In this document: positions 43,341 to 52,839 of the stretch, piece after piece
Position numbering within the stretch: position 1 is the first letter of the stretch
Layout: every line of letters begins with the position of its first letter
DNA from: Flavobacteriales bacterium
GTDB taxonomy: Bacteria > Bacteroidota > Bacteroidia > Flavobacteriales > Weeksellaceae
DNA: 64,000 bases
Direction: 5' to 3'
NCBI GenBank assembly: GCA_020635515.1
Contig: JACJZS010000003.1
Location: forward strand, 186,001 to 250,000
Translations under genes and position numbers: made by a program
Notes under the pieces: model-generated
Databases searched by the model: none
What the model saw: only the letters and a program-made list of their open reading frames with translations
What the model was told of the DNA's origin: nothing

Positions 43341-44369
43341 ATGACACTAAAAATCACTCTTCTTTTTTTTGGAGCAATTTTAGCATTTTGGATTAGTGCA
43401 ATTTGTGGCGGAGGAGCAAGTTTAATTTTAATACCTATATTAAATCTACTATTACCAACTTCTGTTGTCCCTTTTTCATTAACCATAGGAACTTTTACTA
43501 GCTCTGCATCAAGAATTGTGGTTTTTAAAAAGCATATTAATTGGAAAATATTCTTATGGTTTGTACCTTTTTCTGTACCTGCAGTTCTGTTGGGAGCTTA
43601 TCTGATAAAATATGTAAATCCAATTTATTTACAATTAATTGTTGCTTTATTTCTGATTGCAAATGTTCCACAACTTTTTATTTCAAGGAAAAAACAAAAA
43701 AAAGAAGAGAAACCCTATCCTAAATTTATTCTCGCTATTATTGGCTTTGTTGCTGGTTTTGTCTCTGGAATCACAGGAGCAATTGGCTTATTGTTTAATC
43801 GATTTTATTTAAAATACGGATTATCAAAAGAAGAAATTGTAGCAACAAGAGCTGCTAATGAAATTTTTCTTCATCTAATCAAATTGATAATTTATATTCT
43901 ACTTGGCTTATATTCAACTCCTGCACTTTGGTTGGGAATTGCAATTGCTATAGCTACAATTATTTCATCTTACACGGTAAAATATATATTGCCTTATTTG
44001 AGTGAATTTACTTTTAGAAAAATTGGCTATAGTGCTATGGTAATTTCTGGGTTTGTTTTACTTATATCTACTTCAGATAAAATAATGACTCAAGATAATA
44101 TTTCTTTTTCAAAAAATAAACTTAACGAAACAACAATAAATTGGAGAAAAAGTAATTTTGTACTGGAATTTGCAATTGATGACGGTCTAGAAATTGAAAG
44201 AGCCATTTTACCAAATGAACTACCCAAAAATCTTAATCAAAAATATTTGGAATTATCTACTTTATACGATAAAATTTTCTTAGAAAAAGTATTTCAATTA
44301 GGAGAAGAACCTAATTATGAATTTTATTGCTACAAAAATGACGAATTATCTAAATTCGAACTTGAATAA
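43341..44369 (+). CDS. TauE/SafE family membrane transporter with C-terminal extension
   Basis: 342 residues. About eight hydrophobic helices; the two halves carry the related motifs CGGGASLILIPILNLLLP and FVSGITGAIGLLFNRFYL, as in sulfite/organosulfonate exporters of the TauE/SafE family. From about residue 258 a soluble tail of 85 residues follows the last helix (NKLNETTINWRKSNFVLEFA), not part of the family core and of unknown role. Substrate is not deducible; family members move sulfite, sulfoacetate or other small anions. Confidence 0.82.
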   Translation: MTLKITLLFFGAILAFWISAICGGGASLILIPILNLLLPTSVVPFSLTIGTFTSSASRIVVFKKHINWKIFLWFVPFSVPAVLLGAYLIKYVNPIYLQLIVALFLIANVPQLFISRKKQKKEEKPYPKFILAIIGFVAGFVSGITGAIGLLFNRFYLKYGLSKEEIVATRAANEIFLHLIKLIIYILLGLYSTPALWLGIAIAIATIISSYTVKYILPYLSEFTFRKIGYSAMVISGFVLLISTSDKIMTQDNISFSKNKLNETTINWRKSNFVLEFAIDDGLEIERAILPNELPKNLNQKYLELSTLYDKIFLEKVFQLGEEPNYEFYCYKNDELSKFELE

Positions 44370-44464
44370 AAAAAGCCATTTTGTCTGAAAAAATTGAGCA
44401 CAAATCTTAATTTATGTTATTTTGTCTTAATTTTAATTAATTACTGAATTTGGAGAGTAATTTG

Positions 44465-44472
44465 TAATCTTG
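44465..44472 (+). promoter_or_regulatory. Putative -7 element for clpB
   Basis: TAATCTTG resembles TAnnTTTG (one mismatch), 28 bases before the clpB start codon. No known heat-shock operator such as a CIRCE inverted repeat was seen in 44370-44500. Confidence 0.35.
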
Positions 44473-44500
44473 TAGTGAAAACAACAAGAATTAAAAAAAT

Positions 44501-47089
44501 ATGGACTTTAATAAATTTACAATAAAATCACAAGAGACGATAAGTCAAGCACAGCTTATCGCTCAAGAAAATGGCAATCAAGCTATTGAAACAGGACATA
44601 TACTCAAATCTTTACTCGATTTAAATCATAACATTGTAGAGTTTATTCTCAAAAAAAACAATATAAACATAAACCTAGTCAAAGATTTAGTAAATAAACA
44701 AATCGAATCCTATTCAAAAGTAGAAGGAGGAGAAGCACACCTCTCTCCTAACGCAATTAAACTTTTAAACGAAGCACAAATTCAAGCAAAAAAAATGAAT
44801 GATGAGTTTGTGAGCTTAGAACATTTAATTTTAGCTTTTACTTCTACTTCTGATGCTGTTTCTCAGATTCTAAAAGACCAAGGATTATCTAAAAAAGGCG
44901 TTGAAACCGCAATCAATGAATTACGGAAAGGACAAAAAGTAAACTCTGCATCTGCCGAAGAAACATACAATTCGTTACAGAAATATGCAAAGAATTTAAA
45001 TGAATTAGCAAGCAACGGAAAATTAGATCCTGTAATTGGTAGAGATGAGGAAATTCGTAGAGTTTTACAAATTCTTTCACGAAGAACCAAAAACAATCCT
45101 ATTCTTATAGGAGAACCTGGTGTTGGAAAAACCGCAATAGCAGAAGGATTAGCTCATAGAATTATCAACGGAGACGTCCCTGAAAACCTAGCAGATAAAG
45201 TGCTTTATTCTTTAGATATGGGAGCATTGATTGCTGGAGCAAAATACAAAGGAGAATTTGAAGAACGATTAAAAGCAGTTGTAAAAGAAGTAACAGAATC
45301 CAATGGAAAAATAATTTTATTTATTGATGAAATCCATACACTCGTAGGTGCAGGAGCATCTGAAGGAGCTATGGACGCCGCTAATATTCTAAAACCTGCT
45401 CTTGCAAGAGGAGAGCTTAGATCGGTTGGAGCGACAACACTCAACGAATATCAGAAATACTTTGAAAAAGATAAAGCTCTAGAAAGACGTTTCCAAAAAA
45501 TAATCGTTGATGAACCTGATACCGAAAGTGCTATTTCAATTCTGCGTGGAATCAAAGAAAAATACGAAGTTCACCATAAAGTTAGAATAAAAGATGAAGC
45601 AATTATTTCTGCAGTGGAATTATCTCAACGATACATATCCGATAGGTTTTTACCAGATAAAGCAATTGATTTAATTGACGAAGCTTCTTCTAAACTAAGA
45701 ATGGAAATGAATTCAAAACCAGAAGAATTAGATGTTTTGGATAGAAAAATTTTGCAGTTAGAAATTGAAATTGAAGCAATTAAACGTGAACAAGACGAAG
45801 TAAAACTTGGTCATCTTCAAAAAGAACTGAATAATTTAAGCGAAAAAAGAAACGAACTTAATGCTACTTGGCTCGAAGAAAAATCTCGTGCAGAAAAAAT
45901 TCAAGAAGTACGAAAAAACATTGACGATTTAAAAATCGAAGCAGAAAAAGCAGAAAGAAATGGCGATTATGGAAAGGTTGCAGAAATCCGATACGGAAAA
46001 ATAAAAGAACAAGAAAGCCTACTAGAAGAATTAGAAAAAAACCTAGAAACCGACCGCCCCGAACTTATAAAAGAAGAAGTTACCTCAGAAGATATATCAG
46101 AAGTAGTTGCTAAATGGACAGGAATTCCTGTAACCAAATTAATGCAATCCGAAAGAGAAAAACTACTACACTTAGAAGAAGAACTTCATAAACGCGTAAT
46201 CGGACAAGACGAAGCCATTCAAGCAGTTTCTGATGCAATTAGAAGAAACCGTGCTGGACTTTCAGACGAGAAAAAACCAATTGGTTCATTCATGTTTTTA
46301 GGAACAACAGGTGTAGGAAAAACAGAACTTTCCAAAGCACTTGCAGAATATTTATTCGATGATGAAAACAACATCACTCGTATAGACATGAGTGAATACC
46401 AAGAAGCTCATGCTGTGAGTCGTTTGGTAGGTGCTCCTCCAGGATATGTAGGATACGACGAAGGTGGACAACTTACCGAAGCCGTACGAAGAAAACCGTA
46501 TTCGGTAGTTCTTTTAGACGAGTTTGAAAAAGCTCATCCTGATGTGTTTAATATTCTTTTGCAAGTATTAGACGATGGAAGACTTACCGATAACAAAGGA
46601 AGAACCGTGAACTTTAAAAATTCCATTATAATTATGACTTCTAATTTTGGCTCACAAATGATACAAGAGAATTTTGAGAACTTAAATGAGTCCAACGAAA
46701 AGCAAGTTTATGAAAATACCAAAAGAGAAGTTCTCGCAGAAATGAGAAAACAAATTCGTCCTGAGTTTATAAATAGAATTGATGAAATCTTGTTATTTAC
46801 ACCACTTTCCAAAAAGAATATTTCTAGTATTGTAGACATTCAATTAGATGAATTAAATAAACTTCTTGCCAAAAAGAATATTACACTTTCCTCAACAAAA
46901 GAAGCAAAAAATTACTTGAGTGAAAAAGGATACGACCCTGTATTTGGAGCAAGACCTTTAAAAAGACTTATTCAGCAAGAAGTATTAAACTTACTTTCTA
47001 AGGAACTTCTTAGTGGTAAAATACATGATAATTCCAATATAGAAATGGATTATTTCCCAGAGTCAGGAATTATTTTCAAGAAAATTTAA
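44501..47089 (+). CDS. clpB: ATP-dependent disaggregase ClpB
   Basis: 862 residues. N domain (NKFTIKSQETISQAQLIAQE), AAA-1 with Walker A GEPGVGKT near residue 205, the coiled-coil middle domain (about 400-530) that distinguishes ClpB from ClpA/C, AAA-2 with Walker A GTTGVGKTE near 602, and no tripeptide for ClpP binding. Works with DnaK to dissolve protein aggregates after stress. Confidence 0.96.
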   Translation: MDFNKFTIKSQETISQAQLIAQENGNQAIETGHILKSLLDLNHNIVEFILKKNNININLVKDLVNKQIESYSKVEGGEAHLSPNAIKLLNEAQIQAKKMNDEFVSLEHLILAFTSTSDAVSQILKDQGLSKKGVETAINELRKGQKVNSASAEETYNSLQKYAKNLNELASNGKLDPVIGRDEEIRRVLQILSRRTKNNPILIGEPGVGKTAIAEGLAHRIINGDVPENLADKVLYSLDMGALIAGAKYKGEFEERLKAVVKEVTESNGKIILFIDEIHTLVGAGASEGAMDAANILKPALARGELRSVGATTLNEYQKYFEKDKALERRFQKIIVDEPDTESAISILRGIKEKYEVHHKVRIKDEAIISAVELSQRYISDRFLPDKAIDLIDEASSKLRMEMNSKPEELDVLDRKILQLEIEIEAIKREQDEVKLGHLQKELNNLSEKRNELNATWLEEKSRAEKIQEVRKNIDDLKIEAEKAERNGDYGKVAEIRYGKIKEQESLLEELEKNLETDRPELIKEEVTSEDISEVVAKWTGIPVTKLMQSEREKLLHLEEELHKRVIGQDEAIQAVSDAIRRNRAGLSDEKKPIGSFMFLGTTGVGKTELSKALAEYLFDDENNITRIDMSEYQEAHAVSRLVGAPPGYVGYDEGGQLTEAVRRKPYSVVLLDEFEKAHPDVFNILLQVLDDGRLTDNKGRTVNFKNSIIIMTSNFGSQMIQENFENLNESNEKQVYENTKREVLAEMRKQIRPEFINRIDEILLFTPLSKKNISSIVDIQLDELNKLLAKKNITLSSTKEAKNYLSEKGYDPVFGARPLKRLIQQEVLNLLSKELLSGKIHDNSNIEMDYFPESGIIFKKI

Positions 47090-47108
47090 AGTAACATCAC
47101 ATAAAAAT

Positions 47109-47138
47109 AAATCGCCTTAAATGAATTTGAGGCGATTT
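47109..47138. terminator. Bidirectional terminator between clpB and recN
   Basis: AAATCGCCT at 47109-47117 pairs with AGGCGATTT at 47130-47138, with further A-T pairs inward. Located between convergent genes; T tracts are present on both strands. Confidence 0.8.
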
Positions 47139-47146
47139 CTTTTATA

Positions 47147-48802
47147 CTAACTAGACAGAAGTTCTTGTGCTTGATTTATAGCAGAATCTGTAAGGTTGTC
47201 TCCACTCAGCAGAAATGCAATTTCATTAATCCGCTCTTGCTTGGTCAGCTTTTTGATTTCCGAAATAGTTTGATTTTCTTCTTTATGTTTATATACTTTG
47301 TAATGAGAATTTCCTTTTGATGCCATCTGCGGAAGATGTGTAATTGCGATTACTTGCATAGAATTAGACATTTCTAAGACCATTTTCCCCATTTCATTGG
47401 CAACTTTCCCTGAAACTCCTGTGTCAATTTCATCAAAAATCATGGTTGGTAGGTTTTTATTTTTAGCTATTATGCTCTTTAAAACCAACATCACACGAGA
47501 ACGTTCTCCTCCCGAAATAGCTTTACTCAATGTCTTTTTAGCAACACCTTCATTTGCTGAAAAGTTTATTTCTATGGACTCTTTTCCAAATTTCCCAAAA
47601 TTATCTTGAGCGAGTAAATTGATTTCTAACATTGCTTTTTCCATTCCTAAAAGGGAAATTGAATCAAGAATATTTTTGGTTAAATCAGGAATATTTTTAG
47701 TTCTATTTTTATGTAAACTTTCGGAAATAGTTTTGAGTTTTAATTCTATTTTTGTGATTTCTTTTTTCGATTTTTCGATTTCTTTTCTTGCAAATTCTAC
47801 TCCAGATGTTTTTTTAATTAATTCGTCTTTTATTTCTTGCAGTTCTCCTACCGAATTTACTCGATGTTTTTGCGTAAGTGAAACTGTTTGATTGTATGTA
47901 TTTTTTAGTTTTTCTTGTTCTTCTGAATCCAAAATAAAATCATCGCTTATATTTTCCAATTCTGATTGAATATCTTGCAACTCAATTAAAGAGGAATTAA
48001 TTCTTTCACTAATGTTTTTAATTTCTTTAGAAAAAGGTGCTATTTTATCTAACTTTTGAGAAATGGAATACAAAAATTGATTAACTCCATACTCTTCATT
48101 TTCTAAAATTTGGAATGAATATGAGATTTCGCTTGTTATTTGTTCTGAAGCTTCAAATTGTTTAATTTTTTCTTCTAGTTCCTCAAGGTTGATAGTATTA
48201 AAATCAATTTCATTTAATTCTTCTAATAAAAAACTATTGTATTCAAATTCCTTTTGAGCTTCTTCGTATTGTTCTTGGTATTTTTTAAGACTTTTTTGTG
48301 TTTTTTTATATTCTTTATAGCATTCTGAATATTCAGCTATTAACTGTTGATTACCTGAATACGTATCAAGCAGTTCTATCTGAAATTTTTCATCAAGCAA
48401 CTCTGTGGTTTCAAACTGAGAATGAATATCAATTAAATAAGACGTAATTTTCTTTAATGTATCTAATGTTACAACGGAATCATTTATAAACGCACGAGAT
48501 TTTCCACTCGGTAGAATTTCTCTTCTAATTATTGTATTCTCTTCGTAATCAACATCATAATCAAGAAATAGTGATTTTAACTCGAGTTTTGAAACATCAA
48601 ACTGAGCTTCTACTACACATTTTTTTTCTTTATTTTTTATTGCTTTTACATCTGCTCGTTCTCCAAGAATTAGTTTTAATGCATTTAAAATAATTGACTT
48701 ACCTGCTCCTGTTTCTCCTGTGAGTATATTTAACTGATTTTCCCAAAGAATTTCTGAACTTTCAATCAGTACAAAATTCTTAATCAATAGTTGTGTAATC
48801 AT
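47147..48802 (-). CDS. recN: DNA repair protein RecN
   Basis: 551 residues. SMC-like ATPase: Walker A GETGAGKSIILNALK at the N-terminus, long coiled coil (about 150-370), then ABC signature SGGERSRVMLVLK and Walker B MIFDEIDTGVSG. Aids double-strand break repair. Its start directly follows the stop of the upstream DUF4835/PorD gene with no gap, marking the end of a five-gene operon. Confidence 0.95.
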   Translation of the reverse strand: MITQLLIKNFVLIESSEILWENQLNILTGETGAGKSIILNALKLILGERADVKAIKNKEKKCVVEAQFDVSKLELKSLFLDYDVDYEENTIIRREILPSGKSRAFINDSVVTLDTLKKITSYLIDIHSQFETTELLDEKFQIELLDTYSGNQQLIAEYSECYKEYKKTQKSLKKYQEQYEEAQKEFEYNSFLLEELNEIDFNTINLEELEEKIKQFEASEQITSEISYSFQILENEEYGVNQFLYSISQKLDKIAPFSKEIKNISERINSSLIELQDIQSELENISDDFILDSEEQEKLKNTYNQTVSLTQKHRVNSVGELQEIKDELIKKTSGVEFARKEIEKSKKEITKIELKLKTISESLHKNRTKNIPDLTKNILDSISLLGMEKAMLEINLLAQDNFGKFGKESIEINFSANEGVAKKTLSKAISGGERSRVMLVLKSIIAKNKNLPTMIFDEIDTGVSGKVANEMGKMVLEMSNSMQVIAITHLPQMASKGNSHYKVYKHKEENQTISEIKKLTKQERINEIAFLLSGDNLTDSAINQAQELLSS

Positions 48803-49702
48803 TTACTTTTTGATTTTATCCCAATAATCGTTTGTGTTTGCGGGAGAAATCTGATTTAAGGTATTTTTCATTTCAGCAATATTTCCTGTTGCAGGATTTC
48901 CTCCCGAAAAAATATCTACAATTTCTTGTTTTTTGGTCGTCATAAATACATCAAGAGCATAAAACTGAAACGTATTTCTAAGCTTTCCTAATAAATTAAT
49001 TGATTTAATTATTTGGTTTTTAGCATTTAATTCATTGGTGGTTAGCATATCCAATCCCAAACGATGATAATTGTAATTTACCAGTCGAAACTCTGAATTT
49101 TGAGGTTTTAACAAGTCTGTAATAAATGAACCTCGTGAACGGTATCCATCTAAAAAGTTCCAACCAGGAAAACTTTGATTCTGAGCATTATCTGCAATTG
49201 CTTTCGCCTTAGCAAAATAGATTTGTCCGCCATTAGGAGCATACGAATCAGCATCAAATCCTAGAATGGTATATAAATAAAAAGCAATTACATCAGTTAA
49301 ATTCTTACCACTAAACTTTCTTTCATTAAATACCAAAGGTTCAAATTGCACATATTTAAATGTAAATTTGGTATCATTGATGTTCAATGCAGGAGAGAAA
49401 TACGTAGAATTATACACAGGACGCATAGATTGAACAATCAAACTTGCTTCAAACGTATCATTAGAAGGACGAGAATTAATAATAATCGCAAATGAACAAC
49501 GAATTTTTTCAAAGGATTTATAATTTTTATCCGTCCACTTGGTTTTATTTATAAAGTTTTTAAGTGAGCTCTCCAATGTTCCATATACTTGAGTATTTCC
49601 TGTCTGAACTTGAGAATAATCAACTTGAACATCTGCAAGAAATTCCTGAGAAAATACAAACTGACTAAAAACTATAAAAAAAAGCATCTGTGCTACTTTC
49701 AT
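48803..49702 (-). CDS. DUF4835 / PorD-like protein
   Basis: 299 residues with signal peptide (MLFFIVFSQFVFSQ). The sequence QVQTGNTQVYGTLESSLKNF, the YNYHRLGLDMLTTNELNAKN segment and the ISPANTNDYWDKIKK end are typical of the DUF4835 family, which always sits between coaBC and recN in Flavobacteriia and is linked to the type IX secretion system as PorD-like. It is probably periplasmic. The T9SS role is family knowledge I cannot verify here, but the window does encode several T9SS substrates. Confidence 0.85.
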   Translation of the reverse strand: MKVAQMLFFIVFSQFVFSQEFLADVQVDYSQVQTGNTQVYGTLESSLKNFINKTKWTDKNYKSFEKIRCSFAIIINSRPSNDTFEASLIVQSMRPVYNSTYFSPALNINDTKFTFKYVQFEPLVFNERKFSGKNLTDVIAFYLYTILGFDADSYAPNGGQIYFAKAKAIADNAQNQSFPGWNFLDGYRSRGSFITDLLKPQNSEFRLVNYNYHRLGLDMLTTNELNAKNQIIKSINLLGKLRNTFQFYALDVFMTTKKQEIVDIFSGGNPATGNIAEMKNTLNQISPANTNDYWDKIKK

Positions 49703-49775
49703 ACGTAGTGTTTTAAAAATGTAAATTTACTAAAAGTGAAACCGTAATCCAAAGTTTATTGACTCAACTCAAAAT

Positions 49776-50981
49776 TTACTCATTGTTCAATTTTGCTTCT
49801 ATGGAATCCAGTATATCTACCGCAACTAATTCTTTACTTTTTGTCTCGTAATAATCAACTGTAGTATCTTTAGAGATGATGTATATTTTATTGGTATCTT
49901 TTTTGAATCCTGCATCTTTATCTTGAAGGGAATTAAGCACAATCATATCTAAATTTTTTCTTTTTAATTTAGATTTTGCATTTTCTAATTCATTATTGGT
50001 TTCTAGTGCAAATCCTACCAAAAACTGATTTTCTTTTGCTTTTCCTAATTCGCTAAGTATATCTATGTTTTTCTCTAGTTCTAAAGAAAGTTCAACTTCT
50101 TCTTTTTTAATTTTATTTTCGTGATATACTTTAGGTTTATAGTCAGAAACTGCGGCACTTTTTATTACTATATCTACACCTGCATAGTACTTCATTACTT
50201 CTGTATACATTTCATATGCTGATTGTACACGAATTAATTTTAGGTTTTTGTGTTGTAAATCTAAGTGTGTAGGTCCTGAAATAAGAATTACATTAGCTCC
50301 ACGTTTTAATGCTTCTTTAGCTAAAGAATATCCCATTTTTCCTGAGGAATGATTTCCTATAAACCGAACAGGATCAATAGATTCATAAGTAGGTCCTGCG
50401 GTAATCAAAATATTTTTTCCGTTTAACGAAAGTTGTTTTTGAATATCGTTTTCTATAAAGTCTACTATATTTTCGGGTTCAGCCATTCGTCCTTCACCTT
50501 CCAATCCACTTGCTAACTCTCCTACTCCAACAGGAATTATTTTATTCCCTATTTCCTTCAGTTTTTCTATATTCTCTTGATTAGATGAATGTTTATACAT
50601 ATCTAAATCCATGGCAGGAGCTACATAAACCTGAGATTTCTGAGAAAGATAGGTTGCCAAAACCAAATTATCACTTTGAGCGTTTGCCATTTTAGCAATT
50701 GTATTGGCAGTAGCAGGTGCAACAATCATCAAATCCGACCAAAGAGCCAACTCTACATGATTATTCCAAGTTTCATCATCGGCAATAAATTCAGATTCTA
50801 CAGGATTTTTAGAAAGCGTAGAAAGCACAAAAGGTGACACAAACTCCCTTGATGCAGGAGTCATAATCACCTTTACATTAGCTTTATTTTTTACCAATAA
50901 TCGAACAAGATAGGTTATTTTATACGCTGCAATTCCTCCTGTTACAGCAATTAACACATTTTTATCTTGCAAGACAGACAT
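49776..50981 (-). CDS. coaBC: Phosphopantothenoylcysteine decarboxylase / phosphopantothenate-cysteine ligase
   Basis: 401 residues. The N-terminal flavoprotein half (VLIAVTGGIAAYKI, APATANTIAKMANAQSDNL, PAMDLDMY) is CoaC; the C-terminal half (ILITAGPTYESIDPVRFIGNHSSG and KIKK) is CoaB. It makes 4'-phosphopantetheine for coenzyme A. Follows rpoZ by 15 bases. Confidence 0.95.
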   Translation of the reverse strand: MSVLQDKNVLIAVTGGIAAYKITYLVRLLVKNKANVKVIMTPASREFVSPFVLSTLSKNPVESEFIADDETWNNHVELALWSDLMIVAPATANTIAKMANAQSDNLVLATYLSQKSQVYVAPAMDLDMYKHSSNQENIEKLKEIGNKIIPVGVGELASGLEGEGRMAEPENIVDFIENDIQKQLSLNGKNILITAGPTYESIDPVRFIGNHSSGKMGYSLAKEALKRGANVILISGPTHLDLQHKNLKLIRVQSAYEMYTEVMKYYAGVDIVIKSAAVSDYKPKVYHENKIKKEEVELSLELEKNIDILSELGKAKENQFLVGFALETNNELENAKSKLKRKNLDMIVLNSLQDKDAGFKKDTNKIYIISKDTTVDYYETKSKELVAVDILDSIEAKLNNE

Positions 50982-50996
50982 TAGACATTGGTTAAA

Positions 50997-51326
50997 TTAG
51001 TTATTTCCCTCTTCCTCTGGTTGTCTGTAATAAATATCGTTATCCAAAAGCTCTTCAATAGCAATTAAAGTCGGTTTTGGTAATTTTTCGTAGTATTTAG
51101 AGATTTCAATTTGTTCTCTATTTTCAAATACTTCTTCTAAACTATCGTTGTGAGTACCAAAGTTATCCAACTTTTTATTCAACTCATTTTTTAGTTCAGA
51201 ATTAATTTGCTCTGAACGTTTTCCCATAATTACAATTGCTTTGTAAATATTCCCTACCTTTTCTTCTATAACATCTCTATTATAAGTAGTTGTAGTTGTT
51301 GGAGCTGTTGTATCTTTTAATCCCAT
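50997..51326 (-). CDS. rpoZ: RNA polymerase omega subunit (Bacteroidetes type)
   Basis: 109 residues, starts MGLKDTTAPTTTTTYNRD. The core NIYKAIVIMGKRSEQINSEL matches the omega motif (AxxRAxQL equivalent) seen in Bacteroidetes RpoZ. Its place between bamD and coaBC is conserved in the phylum, which strongly supports the call despite low sequence conservation. Confidence 0.88.
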   Translation of the reverse strand: MGLKDTTAPTTTTTYNRDVIEEKVGNIYKAIVIMGKRSEQINSELKNELNKKLDNFGTHNDSLEEVFENREQIEISKYYEKLPKPTLIAIEELLDNDIYYRQPEEEGNN

Positions 51327-51339
51327 AATGTATATACAA

Positions 51340-52185
51340 TTATTTTATTGTTACTTTCTTTTTGTTTCTATTTGCTATTTCTTCTTTATGTAACACCATT
51401 AATCCATCTAATTTTTCTTTAAGTTGATTTGCCTTTGTAATGTATTCGGATTTAGGAAATTCTTCTTCAAATAAACGAATCGCAGTTTGAGCATCTTTTA
51501 TTCTCTCTTCTTGTAAATCCAAAATAGAGTTTTTTGCTAACTCGTACTTAGACAAAAAACTATAATAATAAGCTTGTTCTTTTAATTTAGAATCAGGAAA
51601 ATCAGACATTACATTATCAAAAGAAACTACAGCAGCTTTATATTTCATAGTTTTATAAAACGTTTTTGCATTTTCAAATGCTTTTTTCTCTAGCTTTTCT
51701 TGCAGTTCTTGAATCATTAAATTACACTCAGCTAGTTTCTCTGAATTAGGATATGTATTAATAAAGTTCTGCATTTCTCTAATTGCACTCTTCGTATTCG
51801 TTTGATCTAAATTGTACTCTCCCGAACCTTTATAAAAACACAAAGCACTCATATACAAAGCATCTTCTGCTCTTTTATCAGAAGAAAATCCCGTGTGGAA
51901 ATTTTTAAATTGGTGTCCTGCTAATGTATATTTCTCTAATTTAAAGTTTGCATTAGCACTTCTATATGCAATTTCTGAAGCCAAATCTGTTCCTGTAACA
52001 TACGGAACCATTTTCTCATAAAGAACAACCGCATGAGAATACTTCCCTTTAGATTCAAAGTATTCTGCCGTTTCCATTATGTTTTTGGTATCAGTACTCT
52101 TCAGAGCTTTTTCAAACTTAGAATTACACGAATATAAAAAAGCGAGAGATAGCGATATATAAAATAAAAATAACTTATTCATCAT
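51340..52185 (-). CDS. bamD: Outer membrane protein assembly factor BamD
   Basis: 281 residues, lipoprotein signal with Cys20 in LAFLYSCNSKFEKALKS. TPR-like helical repeats (YSHAVVLYEKMVPYV, FKNFHTGFSSDKRAEDALYMSA) as in YfiO/BamD. Part of the BAM complex that inserts barrel proteins into the outer membrane. First gene of the bamD-rpoZ-coaBC-porD-recN unit. Confidence 0.92.
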   Translation of the reverse strand: MMNKLFLFYISLSLAFLYSCNSKFEKALKSTDTKNIMETAEYFESKGKYSHAVVLYEKMVPYVTGTDLASEIAYRSANANFKLEKYTLAGHQFKNFHTGFSSDKRAEDALYMSALCFYKGSGEYNLDQTNTKSAIREMQNFINTYPNSEKLAECNLMIQELQEKLEKKAFENAKTFYKTMKYKAAVVSFDNVMSDFPDSKLKEQAYYYSFLSKYELAKNSILDLQEERIKDAQTAIRLFEEEFPKSEYITKANQLKEKLDGLMVLHKEEIANRNKKKVTIK

Positions 52186-52201
52186 AGAACCTGTGAACGT
52201 G

Positions 52202-52209
52202 CAAAGGTA
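52202..52209 (-). promoter_or_regulatory. Putative -7 element for the bamD-recN operon
   Basis: Minus-strand TACCTTTG matches TAnnTTTG, 16 bases upstream of the bamD start codon. The -33 element is unclear. Confidence 0.5.
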
Positions 52210-52243
52210 ATGGAAAAAAACAAATTGTAAAAATTAAATACTT

Positions 52244-52747
52244 CTACTTTGCAAGTTTTGTATGCAACGACTGAATATCTCTATCAAAAAGATACAAACC
52301 TCCTTTATCCGAACCAATTAAATCTAATTTTTCTAGTATCAATCTACATAATCTTTCTTCTTCTATCTGTTCCGAAACATACCATTGTAAAAAGTTGTGT
52401 GTAGCATAATCCTTTTCATTCAAAGTAAGCTCTACAATATTGTTTATATTTTCACTTACTTTTATTTCATGAGCCAAAACTGCTTCGAATAATTCATTAA
52501 GACTAGAAAAATTATTTTTAGGTTTTTCAAACTGAGGAACTATTGCTTCTCCATTTCTTTCGTTAATGAATTTAACCAATTTTAGCATATGCATTCTTTC
52601 TTCTTCTGAATGCTCGTAAAGAAAGTTTGCGACTCCTTCAAAACCATTTATCTCTGCCCAAACTGCCATCGCTAGATAACCGTTTGATGAATCTCCTTCT
52701 AATTTTATCTGATTATTTAATGCTTCTTTTACTGAATTTGATAACAT
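52244..52747 (-). CDS. ftnA: Ferritin (non-heme, FtnA type)
   Basis: 167 residues, normal length. Ferroxidase ligands are visible: Glu17 (IKLEGDSS), Glu50 and His53 region (YEHSEEERMHM), Glu94 area (AHEIKVSENIN) and QIEEERL near the C-terminus. Stores iron as a 24-mer. It has its own promoter-like TATATTTG on the minus strand at 52767-52774. Confidence 0.94.
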   Translation of the reverse strand: MLSNSVKEALNNQIKLEGDSSNGYLAMAVWAEINGFEGVANFLYEHSEEERMHMLKLVKFINERNGEAIVPQFEKPKNNFSSLNELFEAVLAHEIKVSENINNIVELTLNEKDYATHNFLQWYVSEQIEEERLCRLILEKLDLIGSDKGGLYLFDRDIQSLHTKLAK

Positions 52748-52766
52748 AATTACGTATTTTATTTAC

Positions 52767-52774
52767 CAAATATA
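52767..52774 (-). promoter_or_regulatory. Putative -7 element for ferritin gene
   Basis: Minus-strand TATATTTG, full match to TAnnTTTG, 19 bases before the start codon. Confidence 0.45.
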
Positions 52775-52839
52775 AAAAAAGTTTAACTAAATAATACTAT
52801 CTAATTAAACTTAAAATTTAACTTTTAACTGCACTATTT

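Noticed and set aside
44370..44500. Heat-shock operator (CIRCE) before clpB
   Set aside because: No TTAGCACTC-N9-GAGTGCTAA type inverted repeat could be found.
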